Shown: piece by piece, positions 25,916 through 35,331 of the stretch
How positions within the stretch are numbered: the first letter of the stretch is position 1
How the letters are laid out: each line of letters starts with the position of its first letter
Assembly: GCA_046294845.1 (NCBI GenBank)
Contig: JBKBNU010000001.1
Location: 868,001 to 932,000 of the forward strand
Origin: Micavibrio_C sp046294845
GTDB lineage: Bacteria > Pseudomonadota > Alphaproteobacteria > Micavibrionales > Micavibrionaceae
Direction: 5' to 3'
Length of the DNA stretch: 64,000 nucleotides
Translations under genes and position numbers: made by a program
Notes under the pieces: generated by a model
Told to the model about the DNA's origin: nothing
What the model saw: the letters and a program-made list of their open reading frames with translations, nothing else
Database searches by the model: none

Positions 25916-26869
25916 TTGATCGACTTTATAATGATTGTGGCGGGACTTGTTATGCTCTTCTTGGGGGGGGACTGGCTGGTCCATAGCAGCGTTTCTATCG
26001 CCCGCCGTATGGGTTTATCGACATTGCTGGTCAGTGTTGTCATTGTGGGTTTCGGAACATCAGCGCCGGAACTTCTGGTCAGTGTTCAGGCGGCATTGAT
26101 GAATTCCGCCGATATTGCTTTGGGAAATGTTGTTGGCAGCAATATTGCCAATATTCTGCTTATTTTGGGGCTGGGCTCGGTTCTTGGCATTATTCATTGC
26201 GATAAAAAAGAAGTGGTCAGAGATGTAGTCGCTGTGACTCTGGCCAGTGTACTTCTGGCAAGCTTGTCATTTACAGGCGTAATAAATCGTATGACAGGTT
26301 TCGCTTTTATAGCGCTGCTTTCTTCCTATCTGTTTTATTCAATCCGAAGTGCCCGTAAACAGGATGGAGGGACGCAAGAGGAAGAGTTCAATAACCCTTC
26401 TGACTCTCTGTCTTTGAAGAAGGCCGTTCCGTTTGCTCTTCTCAGTCTGGCAACGGTAGTGATTGGTGCCAAATTGTTGGTCACAGGGGCTGTTTATATT
26501 GCGCGCGATCTGGGAATTCCGGAGGCGGTTATTGGTCTTACGATTGTTGCTGTGGGGACATCCTTGCCGGAACTGGCTACAGCGGTTGCCGCTGCCCGTA
26601 AACAGGAAGGCGATGTTATCATCGGTAATGTATTGGGTAGCAATCTCTTTAATATCCTGGCGATATTGGGCATAGCGGCGATTATTACCGATATACCTTA
26701 TGGGGGACAGATTGCCGCCCTTGATGTTTGGGTGATGGTCGGTGTGGCCTTGCTGTTGCTGTCGATAGTCATGATCCGCAAGCAATTGGGAAAATTGAGC
26801 GGTATTTTCTTCCTTGTTCTTTATGCGGGGTATATGGGCTGGCTTGCCCTGTCGGCACAAGCGGCTTAA
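25916..26869 (+). CDS. calcium/sodium antiporter, YrbG-like CaCA family
   Basis: 317-residue membrane protein with the two inverted alpha-repeats of the CaCA superfamily: GFGTSAPELLVS ... GNVVGSNIANILLILG in the first half and AVGTSLPELATA ... GNVLGSNLFNILAILG in the second. It exchanges Ca2+ (or another cation) for Na+ or H+. It starts with TTG 25916 preceded by CGGAG, 18 bases after the TetR stop, so the two probably share a transcript. Confidence 0.92.
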   Translation: MIDFIMIVAGLVMLFLGGDWLVHSSVSIARRMGLSTLLVSVVIVGFGTSAPELLVSVQAALMNSADIALGNVVGSNIANILLILGLGSVLGIIHCDKKEVVRDVVAVTLASVLLASLSFTGVINRMTGFAFIALLSSYLFYSIRSARKQDGGTQEEEFNNPSDSLSLKKAVPFALLSLATVVIGAKLLVTGAVYIARDLGIPEAVIGLTIVAVGTSLPELATAVAAARKQEGDVIIGNVLGSNLFNILAILGIAAIITDIPYGGQIAALDVWVMVGVALLLLSIVMIRKQLGKLSGIFFLVLYAGYMGWLALSAQAA

Positions 26870-26890
26870 AGGTTTACCCTTAATTTATAA

Positions 26891-26916
26891 AAAACGGGCC
26901 TGTTTAGGCCCGTTTT
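26891..26916. terminator. bidirectional rho-independent terminator
   Basis: AAAACGGGCC pairs with GGCCCGTTTT around TGTTTA, with A and T runs on the two sides. It lies between the convergent CaCA antiporter and NhaD-type permease genes and can serve both. Confidence 0.92.
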
Positions 26917-26936
26917 TGCATTCCATTTTGCCATGC

Positions 26937-28253
26937 TTACATCAGGTAAACCACCCAGACATAGATGCTGGCGATCAGAACCGTCAGGAACATCATCGGC
27001 ATTGCGTGCAGCAAGAAGGCCATGAAACTGATTGGTTGTCCGGCACGCTGGGCATAGGCTGCAACGATCACGTTGGCGCTGGCACCAACCAAAGAGCCGT
27101 TACCGCCCAGGCATGCGCCCAGAACCAGTGACCACCACAAAGGCAGGATCGCTTCATGGCCACCGAATTGCGGACCCATGTTCTCGATCACAGGGATCAG
27201 GGTTGCCACAAACGGGATGTTGTTGATCAGGGACGAGAAGAAAGTCGAGGCCCACAGGATCACCATAGCTGTCAGGTTAAAGTTGCCATCTGTAACATCA
27301 ACAAGAATTTCTGCGACTTTACCCAAAACACCTGTCTGCTCGAGAGAGGATACAACCATAAACAAGCCTATGAAGAAGAATATGGTTTCCCACTCTACGT
27401 GTTCAAATGTTTTCTGTACGCGCTGATTACGCTCCTCACGTTTCAGGCCAATACTGTCAAGCAACAGTAACAGGCAAGCACCGGACAAGGCGATGGTGCC
27501 CGTTTCCAGCCCCAGTAATGTATGGCCGAAAATAAAGCCGGCAATCACCAGTGTCAGTACAAACAGGGATTTGTAAAGCAAGGGAATATCTTCCAGAGCT
27601 TCATACGGATTATAGCGCAGCAGATGAGCACGGGCGCGCAGGGATGTCGTCATATGGCGGCCCCAGATAAAATCAAACAGGCCGAGCATCACAATGATAA
27701 TGATCAGGACAGCTGGTCCGACATTGACGAGGAAGTCCATAAAGGACAGTCCCACAGCGGAGCCGATCAAAATGTTGGGTGGATCACCGATCAATGTTGA
27801 TGTACCGCCGATATTCGAAAAGAAAATCTGGGCAATCAGGAACGGGTAAGGTTTTTGTTTTAACTGTTCCGTCAAAAGTAGTGTGATTGGCACGATCAGC
27901 ATGACCGTTGTCACGTTATCAAGGAAGGCCGAGAAAACAGCTGTGATCAGTGATAGTACCAGCAACAGGCCGCGTGGATTGGCACGGACAATTTTGGCGG
28001 CCATAATGGCTACGAACTGGAAAACACCGGAGCCCTTCATGATCGTTACAATCATCATCATGCCGATCAGCAAAAAGATGGTGTTGAAGTCAACAGCCTC
28101 GATCGCGGTGTGTTGTTCCTGAATGCCCAGATAGATGGTCAAACAGGCACCGATCAATGCTACCAAAGCCTGGTTCATTTTCTCGGTAATGATGAAGGCA
28201 TATACAAATGCCATAATAAGGCATGAAAGGATGAAGGGGTCAGTAATACTCAT
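26937..28253 (-). CDS. NhaD/ArsB-type ion transporter (SLC13-like permease)
   Basis: 438 residues with about eleven hydrophobic segments. It has motifs of the ion-transporter superfamily seen in NhaD and ArsB: DFNTIFLLIGMMMIV, SAFLDNVTTVMLIVP, SNIGGTSTLIGDPPNILIG, and in the second half SSLINNIPFVATLIP and LGACLGGNGSLVGASANVI. The SNIGG..IGDPPN box is closest to NhaD/ArsB-like permeases. Whether the cargo is Na+, arsenite or an organic anion is not decidable, and no arsenic genes are nearby. It follows a CBS-domain gene. Confidence 0.85.
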   Translation of the reverse strand: MSITDPFILSCLIMAFVYAFIITEKMNQALVALIGACLTIYLGIQEQHTAIEAVDFNTIFLLIGMMMIVTIMKGSGVFQFVAIMAAKIVRANPRGLLLVLSLITAVFSAFLDNVTTVMLIVPITLLLTEQLKQKPYPFLIAQIFFSNIGGTSTLIGDPPNILIGSAVGLSFMDFLVNVGPAVLIIIIVMLGLFDFIWGRHMTTSLRARAHLLRYNPYEALEDIPLLYKSLFVLTLVIAGFIFGHTLLGLETGTIALSGACLLLLLDSIGLKREERNQRVQKTFEHVEWETIFFFIGLFMVVSSLEQTGVLGKVAEILVDVTDGNFNLTAMVILWASTFFSSLINNIPFVATLIPVIENMGPQFGGHEAILPLWWSLVLGACLGGNGSLVGASANVIVAAYAQRAGQPISFMAFLLHAMPMMFLTVLIASIYVWVVYLM

Positions 28254-28276
28254 GATATTTCCTCTATTTCTGGCGG

Positions 28277-28295
28277 CGCCTCTTTAAAGGAGGCG
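28277..28295. terminator. hairpin between CBS and permease genes
   Basis: CGCCTC (28277-28282) pairs with GAGGCG (28290-28295) around a seven-base loop in the 60-base spacer. No T-run follows, so it is more likely a partial terminator or an mRNA-stability element than a full stop. Confidence 0.35.
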
Positions 28296-28313
28296 TCTTT
28301 ACTTCTTTGCTTA

Positions 28314-28841
28314 TTAAAGAACGCCGAACTCTTTCAGGAGGGCAATGTCCTCGGCTGAAAGGTCTGCTGATTTGGTTGCGGCAATTTCTTGCAAGTGCTG
28401 CATTGTCTTCAGAATGGACTGTTCGGAAACGAGACCTTCAAAATGGCCGTCTTTCTGATTCACGATCGGCAGCGGGCTGCCTTGCTTGACCATCAAACGC
28501 ATCGCTTCCATCAGCGATGTTTCCAGATGGCCTACGACAATGCCGTGATCAAGATGATCGCCAATACGGGCAGGGCTAATTTTTTTCAATCTTTTGGCAA
28601 TCCCGGGAGAAGCGCCGATTACGAAATCGACATTGCTCAATCCACCTTCCATTGTGATGGCTACAGGCAGAAGCGCTTTGAATGTTGATTTCAGGCTAAA
28701 CATCCCCTGATATTCGCCGTCTTTATCGACAACAGGAGCAGAGCGGATATTATTGGCTTCTAGAATAGCGAGGGCTTGGTCAAAACTGCAGTCCTCGTTA
28801 AGGGTGATCACATCAGAGATCAGGGCGTCACGACAGGGCAT
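28314..28841 (-). CDS. tandem CBS-domain protein
   Basis: 175 residues made of two CBS motifs (about 1-60 with ILEANNIRSAPVVDKDGEYQG, and about 90-160 with LMVKQGSPLPIVNQKDGHFEG). CBS pairs bind adenine nucleotides and gate transporters or enzymes. Encoded just upstream of the NhaD/ArsB-type permease, so it may control that transporter; this is inference from position. No catalytic domain is attached. Confidence 0.88.
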   Translation of the reverse strand: MPCRDALISDVITLNEDCSFDQALAILEANNIRSAPVVDKDGEYQGMFSLKSTFKALLPVAITMEGGLSNVDFVIGASPGIAKRLKKISPARIGDHLDHGIVVGHLETSLMEAMRLMVKQGSPLPIVNQKDGHFEGLVSEQSILKTMQHLQEIAATKSADLSAEDIALLKEFGVL

Positions 28842-29245
28842 AATTCACCAGTACTTAGTTAGCTATGGGTCTATAAGGGCCGTTTCAGGATACTTCAATG
28901 GGCTGGGCTATACACCCGCAGGTGCTGCACCGCAAGAAAAAAGCGCCTTAAAACAGCCCTAATTGGCCCCAGCATTTCCTGCTGATCCGATGGGGTGTGG
29001 TCATGAAATTTAAATTAATCATTTTATATCAATGTGTTATTTGATATGTGCTCTGCGCGCCCTTGTGAGGCATTTAGAAGAACCGGGATGGCAAAGTAGC
29101 TGCTTTAATAATTTTATTGCTTATTTCATGGTGGACTTTCGCTACGCACAAAATGGCTTTTCATGGGGGCGGCCTCTGATTAATGTACCTTTATGTAATA
29201 TGCACTGTGGTCTTTTCATTATATTTATTGCTGGAAAGGATTTAC
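28842..29245. other. intergenic region without recognised gene
   Basis: About 400 bases between two divergent genes. The left part is GC-richer, the right part AT-rich. I see no convincing coding frame with a ribosome site, no tRNA and no strong hairpin. It should hold the promoters of the CBS gene and the Rieske oxygenase gene. Confidence 0.5.
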
Positions 29246-30421
29246 ATGACGGCCGGGGACAAAACTCTTCCTCATTATTTTTATTATGATCCTGAAATTC
29301 TGTCTTTAGAGACAAAAACTATATTCGATAAGCCTGATGCCCAATTATTCTGGGGGCATAAGGCGCTGGTGCCGGAAAAAGGCGATTATTGGGTGATCCC
29401 GCACAGTGGTTCTCCCCGCATTCTTGTGAACGATGGCAATAATCTGAACGTGGTCGATAATATATGTCGGCACCGTTATGCGGTCATGCTTGAGGGAAAA
29501 GGCAACATCAAGAAAATTATATGTCCGGTTCATTACTGGTCATATGAACTGGATGGCAGCTTGATCAAGGCACCTGGCTTTGATCCTCTGCCTGCGTGGG
29601 ATCTTGATTGTGATGGTCGCTGTGGTGATGCCCAGCGGTCATTGGGACGCAAGGATATTGTCGATTATGACAGTTTTATCTTATCGAAGGATTTTACGCT
29701 TTTGTCAGAAGCACTGGATGTAATCAAAAAATATACATCCTTAAAGTTCAATGAACTTGATTTTGTTGATCTGGAAATCTGCCCTAATAAGGTCAACTGG
29801 AAAGATTACGTAGATACCTACCTCGATAACTATCACATTGATGTTTACCATCCGGGCCTAAAAGGGCTGGTTAATTGCAACAAGATAGATTTTCACTGGG
29901 ATGAGCAGTTCCATGTTCAGGCCGTTCAGATCAAAAATACAATGATTGATGCGGCGAATGGCAAGTACCAGCCTTTGTTAAAGATGTACAAGGAAAAAAT
30001 CGGCGAGTTTGAAGAGACTTATGGCGCTATCTGGGCCATGGTTTATCCAAATATCATGATCGAAATATACGAGAAGTTTTTCTTTCTCAACGTTGTGCTG
30101 CCAGATGATGCCGAGAATTGTACGGTTTGGAAGTATAGCTTCTGTCATAAATCCTTGTCGCAGCATCCTGAGATTGTGCGGATGTACACGGAGTTTCTGG
30201 ACGAAATCGAACAGCAGGATATAGAGCTGATGATGAAGGTCAACGATGGTCGCAAAGCCTTGTATGCCCGTGGCGATCATTATCGTGGCCCTTATCATCC
30301 GCAAAAGGAGCAGGGACAGGCGCATTTCCACAGATGGCTTCTAAACCGTCTGGGCATCGACCTTGATGAGCAGGAAGAAAAACATCAGGTTGTTGCCTTG
30401 CGACGCGTGGAAAAATCTTAA
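29246..30421 (+). CDS. Rieske non-haem iron oxygenase, alpha subunit type
   Basis: 391 residues. The N-terminal Rieske domain has CRHR and CPVH, the C-x-H...C-x2-H ligands of the 2Fe-2S cluster. The C-terminal catalytic domain carries the Fe(II) site DNYHIDVYHPGL (two His), with a late Asp expected in the EFLDEIEQQD region. ATG 29246 has GGAAAGGA just upstream and is preferred to the longer frame from 29183. Such enzymes oxidise aromatic rings, demethylate or cleave quaternary amines. No reductase or beta subunit is adjacent, so the substrate is unknown. Confidence 0.88.
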   Translation: MTAGDKTLPHYFYYDPEILSLETKTIFDKPDAQLFWGHKALVPEKGDYWVIPHSGSPRILVNDGNNLNVVDNICRHRYAVMLEGKGNIKKIICPVHYWSYELDGSLIKAPGFDPLPAWDLDCDGRCGDAQRSLGRKDIVDYDSFILSKDFTLLSEALDVIKKYTSLKFNELDFVDLEICPNKVNWKDYVDTYLDNYHIDVYHPGLKGLVNCNKIDFHWDEQFHVQAVQIKNTMIDAANGKYQPLLKMYKEKIGEFEETYGAIWAMVYPNIMIEIYEKFFFLNVVLPDDAENCTVWKYSFCHKSLSQHPEIVRMYTEFLDEIEQQDIELMMKVNDGRKALYARGDHYRGPYHPQKEQGQAHFHRWLLNRLGIDLDEQEEKHQVVALRRVEKS

Positions 30422-30477
30422 CATAAGATTAAGATTGGCTATAATCTTCTGATAATGATTCGCAGGAGATTGTTGCT

Positions 30478-30714
30478 ATGACTACACCATTGTCGCCGGA
30501 GCAGGCGCTCGAAAATGTTTATCAGTCCCTTAACAACAATAATGAAGATATTGATGAACATATCCGTGTCCTGAAAGAAGTCCTGCCAGTGGAGGCGAAG
30601 GCCACCATCCTTGTGAATTCGGAAAGGTTGCCGCAGAATAATCGTCAGGGCCGCAAAATGATGCAATCCTATTTCAAAAAGCGCGGCCTCACCGTGCAAT
30701 TTGGCGATAATTGA
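30478..30714 (+). CDS. 78-residue hypothetical protein
   Basis: Small soluble protein starting MTTPLSPEQALENVYQ with an AGGAG ribosome site eight bases upstream. It is mostly helical by appearance, with a basic C-terminal part (NNRQGRKMMQSYFKKRGL). No known domain recognised. It precedes the chemotaxis operon by about 270 bases and may be independent of it. Good ribosome site and sensible composition support a real gene. Confidence 0.65.
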   Translation: MTTPLSPEQALENVYQSLNNNNEDIDEHIRVLKEVLPVEAKATILVNSERLPQNNRQGRKMMQSYFKKRGLTVQFGDN

Positions 30715-30987
30715 GCATTATTAAATCACCTTAAATTTTTTTTAATATCCTTGGTATTGGGTGTACTACGCGCAGTCACGTATTTTTCAGCAAAAAACCC
30801 AGCCTTTCTAATCATAAGGTTGCGGGGGTATGTGACCCAAAGATATTGATAATACTACTTAAAGCATCCCCTTTTCATGTTCTAATGTCAGAACTTGTTA
30901 ATCATCTCCTGCCTAAAATGGAATGAAGGCAAGGGAAGTAAGAGTACAGTTGCTGATTATTCTTCAGGCATATCAGGGGAGCAAACA

Positions 30988-31377
30988 ATGCCAGTCAACA
31001 TGAATATGAATGTCCTGATCGTTGATGATTACAAGACCATGTTAAGGGTTATTCGTAATCTTCTGGGACAGATCGGTTTCAAGAATGTGGATGAGGCGAC
31101 AGGTGGCGCGATGGCCCTCGAACTCATGAAGACCAAGAAATTTGATCTTGTTATCTCGGATTGGAATATGGAGCCGATGACAGGACTGGATCTGTTAAAG
31201 GCCGTCCGTAGCGGCGATGAGCGCCACAATAAAGTTCCATTCATTATGGTTACCGCCGAAAGCAAGGCCGAAAACGTTGTGGCTGCCCGTCAGGCAGGCG
31301 TCAGCAATTACATTATTAAGCCCTTTAGTGCGGAGACATTAAAAGGTAAACTGATGAGTGTTTTGGGAGAATTCTGA
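30988..31377 (+). CDS. cheY: CheY-type response regulator (first copy)
   Basis: 129-residue single receiver domain: acidic pair in VLIVDD, phospho-acceptor Asp in DLVISDWNM, Thr in MVTAES and Lys in YIIKPF. No output domain, so it probably acts on the flagellar motor or as a phosphate sink. ATG 30988 follows a GGGGAG site; the upstream TTG extension is not needed. First gene of the che operon, three bases before cheZ. Confidence 0.92.
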   Translation: MPVNMNMNVLIVDDYKTMLRVIRNLLGQIGFKNVDEATGGAMALELMKTKKFDLVISDWNMEPMTGLDLLKAVRSGDERHNKVPFIMVTAESKAENVVAARQAGVSNYIIKPFSAETLKGKLMSVLGEF

Positions 31378-31379
31378 TT

Positions 31380-31994
31380 ATGGACAAGCAGAATTCAAAA
31401 TCATCAGGTGGGGGCAAGGATACCGTGTACAGAAAAGAACAAGTCGCGAGTATTATCAATTCGGTTATCGTAAAAGTGCAAGGGGTGCCCAAAGCGCCGG
31501 CTTCTGATCTGCAGGGTGAATTGATGGCCCTAAAGGAAATGCTTGATGATCTGCACCAGCAACTGGGGCAGACAGGTGCAGCCGAGATTTCCGACAAATT
31601 CATTCCCACGGCTACGGATGAACTGGGCGCGATCGTTGAAGCAACGGAGCAGGCTACCGAAAGCATTATGCTGGCCTGTGAAAATATTCAGGAACTTGTA
31701 TCCGGCAATGCTTCCGATCTGCCCTCAAAAGTGGAAGAGCAAATCACCAAGATATTTGAAGCCTGTACCTTCCAGGATATCACAGGTCAAAGAATTACCA
31801 AGATTGTTAAAACCCTTAAGAAGATTGATGAGCGCATTACAGCGCTCACAAGTAATTTTGAGGGCGAACAGGCAGCCAATATCTCTGAAGAGGTTCCACA
31901 GGAGGTCAGTCTTCTGAATGGGCCGGCTCTGCCGCAGAATTCAATTTCACAGGAAGATATTGATAAACTATTGGCCGAGTTTGACCAGAATTAG
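31380..31994 (+). CDS. cheZ: CheZ-type CheY-P phosphatase
   Basis: 204-residue, mostly helical protein. FQDITGQRITKIV corresponds to the CheZ active-site helix, where the Asp and the Gln act in CheY-P dephosphorylation. The C-terminal LLAEFDQN is an acidic-hydrophobic tail like the CheY-binding peptide of CheZ. The gene directly follows cheY, which supports the pairing. Confidence 0.88.
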   Translation: MDKQNSKSSGGGKDTVYRKEQVASIINSVIVKVQGVPKAPASDLQGELMALKEMLDDLHQQLGQTGAAEISDKFIPTATDELGAIVEATEQATESIMLACENIQELVSGNASDLPSKVEEQITKIFEACTFQDITGQRITKIVKTLKKIDERITALTSNFEGEQAANISEEVPQEVSLLNGPALPQNSISQEDIDKLLAEFDQN

Positions 31995-32015
31995 CTGATA
32001 ACAGGGGCAGAAAAA

Positions 32016-34427
32016 ATGGATGATATTATTGCCGAATTCCTTGCGGAGACAAATGAAAGCCTCGCAGAGCTGGATAATTACATTATCTCTCTGGAAGAGA
32101 ATCCGGATGACATCAATCTGGTGACAAAAATTTTTCGCGTTATGCACACCATTAAGGGGACTTGTGGTTTCCTTGGCCTGTCCCGTCTTGAAAAGGTAGC
32201 TCATAAATCCGAAGATATTCTCGGTCTTGTTCGCGATGGTAAATTGCGTGTGCAGTCTGTCCATGTGAATCTGATTTTGGAAGCTCTCGATACAATTAAA
32301 ATGATTGTTATCGGTATCGAGCAACAGGGGGGTGAGCCTGCAGGAAGCGATATTGATCTCCTGAATCGACTGGAAGCCGCCTATAACGCCGTAGAAAATG
32401 GTGAAGTATTAAGCGCAACGGTTGCGGAACCTGCGATGGCGCCTGTTGTTGAGGAGGCTTTCGTGCCAGCCCCTGTGGAAGAAGTTCATCATGAGGCACC
32501 TGTGGCTGCTGTTGCGCCTGTTGACCATCATCATGATGATCATCCGGAGCAACAGACGCGCCCCGCAGAGGCAACAGCTTCGGCAGACGGTGGATCAAAC
32601 CAGAGCTTACGTGTGCAGGTTGAGGTTCTCGAGGACCTTATGACCATGGTGAGTGAGTTGGTTCTTACAAGGAACCAATTGCTGCAGACATTGCGTCAAC
32701 AAAAGCAAAGTGATTTTGCTGCTCCCTTGCAAAGATTGAACTTGGTTGTATCCGAATTGCAGGAAGGCGTGATGAAAACACGCATGCAGCCTATTGGGAA
32801 TGCCTGGGCCAAATTGCCACGTATTGTTCGTGATATCAGTCGTGAACTAGGTAAGAAGATCGAACTTGAAATGCATGGTCAGGAAACAGAGCTTGATCGT
32901 CAAGTTCTTGAAATGATCAAAGATCCTCTGACCCATATGGTCAGAAACTCTGCAGACCATGGCCTTGAAACCACGGCAGATCGTTTGGCTGTGGGCAAGC
33001 CCGAAAGCGGCAAGATCAGATTGAATGCCTGCCATGAAGGGGGCCATATTATTATCCAGATTTCGGATGATGGCCGCGGCCTGCCACTTGAGAAAATCAA
33101 GAGCAAAATTATCCAGAATGGCATGGCCACGGAAGCCGAAGTGGCTTCAATGTCACCGCAGAATATTTATCAGTATATTTTTAAGGCTGGTTTTTCTACA
33201 GCCGATAAAATTACTTCGGTTTCCGGCCGTGGCGTCGGTATGGATGTGGTACGTACCAATATCGAGAATATCGGTGGTTCTATCGAACTGAGGTCCCATG
33301 AAGGTCAGGGCACGACGTTTACTATCAAGATCCCGCTGACTCTTGCGATTGTATCGGCTTTGATTGTCGGGGTGTCCGGTGAACGTTTTGCAATTCCTCA
33401 GCTTTCAGTATCAGAGCTTGTGATGGTCAACGGCCAGAGTGGACCCAAGATCGAGATGATTAACGGCACGCCTGTATACAGGTTACGTGATCGTTTGCTG
33501 CCCCTTGTTGATATGAGAAAGCTAATCGGACTATCGGAAACCGATGATACGGCTGGCGAATGTAAATATATCGTAGTGTCAAAGATTGGATCCTACCATT
33601 TGGGTATGGTTGTTGACAGGGTTTTTGATACTGAAGAAATTGTTGTTAAGCCTGTGAGCGCCTTGCTCAAGAACCTCATGATTTTCTCTGGTAATACGAT
33701 CCTGGGTGATGGTCAGGTCATTATGATCCTTGATCCTGCAGGTACCCTGCGTGCCGTTGGCATGGAAGATGCCGCCGATCATGCGAATGCAGATATGAAT
33801 AAAGATGAATCCTATACAGAAAAAGTCAAAGAAACATCATTGCTGCTCTTTAAGGCAGGAAACGAAAATCTTCGCGCTGTGCCACTTGATGGTATCTCGC
33901 GTCTTGAAGATGCTGATTACAGTGATGTCGAGTTTGCAGATGGACGTATGGTCATACAGTATCGTGGCGCGCTGATGCCGCTATATGTATGCGATGATAG
34001 TGGTACTGTTCTCCATCGTCAGGGACATGCCCAGATCATTGTGTTCCCGCAAAATGGAAAACCAGCAGGCCTGTTGGTTGATAGGATCCTTGATATTTGC
34101 AATTACCGTGGTGATATCGAAGCCAACGGTACAGGTGCCGTACTGGGTAGCGTGATTATCAATGATCAGGCCACGGATATTATCAATATTGACTGGTTTA
34201 ACACAGCGCAGGCCGTTAAGGCCTCATCCCAGGTAACAATTGTGGATGAAGTACGTGAAGCAAAACATCATGCATCAAATGGAATGAAAACCAACGGTAA
34301 TGGTCATAGTAACGGGAATGGCCATCCTGCAGGCAATGGCCATACAAGTGCACGTAGTTCTTCAGAAGCCTATTTTTACGCAAAACATGATGCTGATGCG
34401 GACTCATCATCCCACTACAGATCATAA
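32016..34427 (+). CDS. cheA: chemotaxis histidine kinase CheA with two CheW-like domains
   Basis: 803 residues. The N-terminal Hpt domain has phospho-His H44 in RVMHTIKGTCGF. A Pro/His-rich linker follows (about 135-190, with HHHDDHPEQQ). Then come the dimerisation helices (VEVLEDLMTMVSELVLTRNQ) and the HATPase domain with N box NSADHGLE, G1 SDDGRG and G2 GRGVGMDV. A first CheW-like P5 domain covers about 440-590 and a second about 610-735. The tail is low complexity (NGNGHSNGNGHPAGNGH). One CheW-like domain is usual; a second is seen in some alphaproteobacterial CheA proteins. Its stop overlaps an ATG of the next gene. Confidence 0.95.
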   Translation: MDDIIAEFLAETNESLAELDNYIISLEENPDDINLVTKIFRVMHTIKGTCGFLGLSRLEKVAHKSEDILGLVRDGKLRVQSVHVNLILEALDTIKMIVIGIEQQGGEPAGSDIDLLNRLEAAYNAVENGEVLSATVAEPAMAPVVEEAFVPAPVEEVHHEAPVAAVAPVDHHHDDHPEQQTRPAEATASADGGSNQSLRVQVEVLEDLMTMVSELVLTRNQLLQTLRQQKQSDFAAPLQRLNLVVSELQEGVMKTRMQPIGNAWAKLPRIVRDISRELGKKIELEMHGQETELDRQVLEMIKDPLTHMVRNSADHGLETTADRLAVGKPESGKIRLNACHEGGHIIIQISDDGRGLPLEKIKSKIIQNGMATEAEVASMSPQNIYQYIFKAGFSTADKITSVSGRGVGMDVVRTNIENIGGSIELRSHEGQGTTFTIKIPLTLAIVSALIVGVSGERFAIPQLSVSELVMVNGQSGPKIEMINGTPVYRLRDRLLPLVDMRKLIGLSETDDTAGECKYIVVSKIGSYHLGMVVDRVFDTEEIVVKPVSALLKNLMIFSGNTILGDGQVIMILDPAGTLRAVGMEDAADHANADMNKDESYTEKVKETSLLLFKAGNENLRAVPLDGISRLEDADYSDVEFADGRMVIQYRGALMPLYVCDDSGTVLHRQGHAQIIVFPQNGKPAGLLVDRILDICNYRGDIEANGTGAVLGSVIINDQATDIINIDWFNTAQAVKASSQVTIVDEVREAKHHASNGMKTNGNGHSNGNGHPAGNGHTSARSSSEAYFYAKHDADADSSSHYRS

Positions 34428-34438
34428 TGGGGGATATC

Positions 34439-34909
34439 ATGGATAAAAATACTGTGACTGAACTTGATAAAATTTTGACATTCTCACTGGGGAGTCAGCT
34501 TTTTGGTATCAATGTGCTGAGCGTTCAGGATGTTCTGGGGCCGCAAAGGATTACTGCGATTACGGTTGCTGATGAATCTGTGGCGGGTGTTCTCAACTTG
34601 CGTGGCCGTATTGTTACAGTTATCGATGTGCGTAAGACTTTACAGGTTCACTACGATAAAGAGCAAACACAATTCATGAATATTGTCGTGGAAAGCCAGG
34701 GGGAACTTTTTAGTCTGCAAATTGACTCGGTGGGTGATGTACTGTCCTTGAATGGTATGGACATTGATGAACCACCCGCGACAATGGACCATGTATGGAA
34801 GAACGTTTCATCAGGTATTTACAAGCTTGATGGCAAACTTCTTGTGGTTCTTGATATCGATATGCTTCTAAACACAATTGGACGTGGTGAAAAAAGACAG
34901 GCTGTATAA
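34439..34909 (+). CDS. cheW: chemotaxis coupling protein CheW
   Basis: 156 residues of the CheW fold (LTFSLGSQLFGINVLSVQDV at the N-terminus, GVLNLRGRIVTVIDVRK in the middle, ILLVVLDIDMLL-like strand near the end). It links receptors to CheA. ATG 34439 has GGGGGA about five bases upstream; the alternative ATG 34427 overlaps the cheA stop and would add four residues. Confidence 0.93.
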   Translation: MDKNTVTELDKILTFSLGSQLFGINVLSVQDVLGPQRITAITVADESVAGVLNLRGRIVTVIDVRKTLQVHYDKEQTQFMNIVVESQGELFSLQIDSVGDVLSLNGMDIDEPPATMDHVWKNVSSGIYKLDGKLLVVLDIDMLLNTIGRGEKRQAV

Positions 34910-34927
34910 GCCGTCGCGGAGAGTACC

Positions 34928-35323
34928 ATGAAAAAATGCTTGATTGTTGACGATAGTGCTACCGTCAGAAGGATTATTCGCGGCATGCTTGAGACTTTCG
35001 GTTTTAGCTGCGATGAGGCGGCCGATGGGCAGATTGCTCTTGATTACTGCCGTAAACAACTTCCCGACTTCATTATGCTGGACTGGAATATGCCTGTAAT
35101 GAGTGGCATTGAGTTTTTACGTCATTTGAATCAGGAAGAGAAAAGTTCTGACCCTGTTGTTATTTTTTGTACCACCGAGTCGGATTTTTCTTTTATTCAG
35201 GAAGCATTGTCTGAAGGTGCTTCTGAATACGTCATGAAACCTTTTGACAAGGAAGTTTTGGGTTTAAAGCTGGTGCAATTGGGGTTGTTGGATGAATCAG
35301 CTGTTATGGCGGCTGATAATTAA
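34928..35323 (+). CDS. cheY: CheY-type response regulator (second copy)
   Basis: 131-residue receiver domain: CLIVDDSATVRRIIRGML at the N-terminus, phospho-acceptor in FIMLDWNMPVMSG, then FCTTES and EYVMKPF. It is clearly different in sequence from the copy at 30988, so one may bind the motor and the other act as phosphate sink. Located between cheW and cheB with tight spacing. Confidence 0.93.
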   Translation: MKKCLIVDDSATVRRIIRGMLETFGFSCDEAADGQIALDYCRKQLPDFIMLDWNMPVMSGIEFLRHLNQEEKSSDPVVIFCTTESDFSFIQEALSEGASEYVMKPFDKEVLGLKLVQLGLLDESAVMAADN

Positions 35324-35331
35324 GGGTTTTT

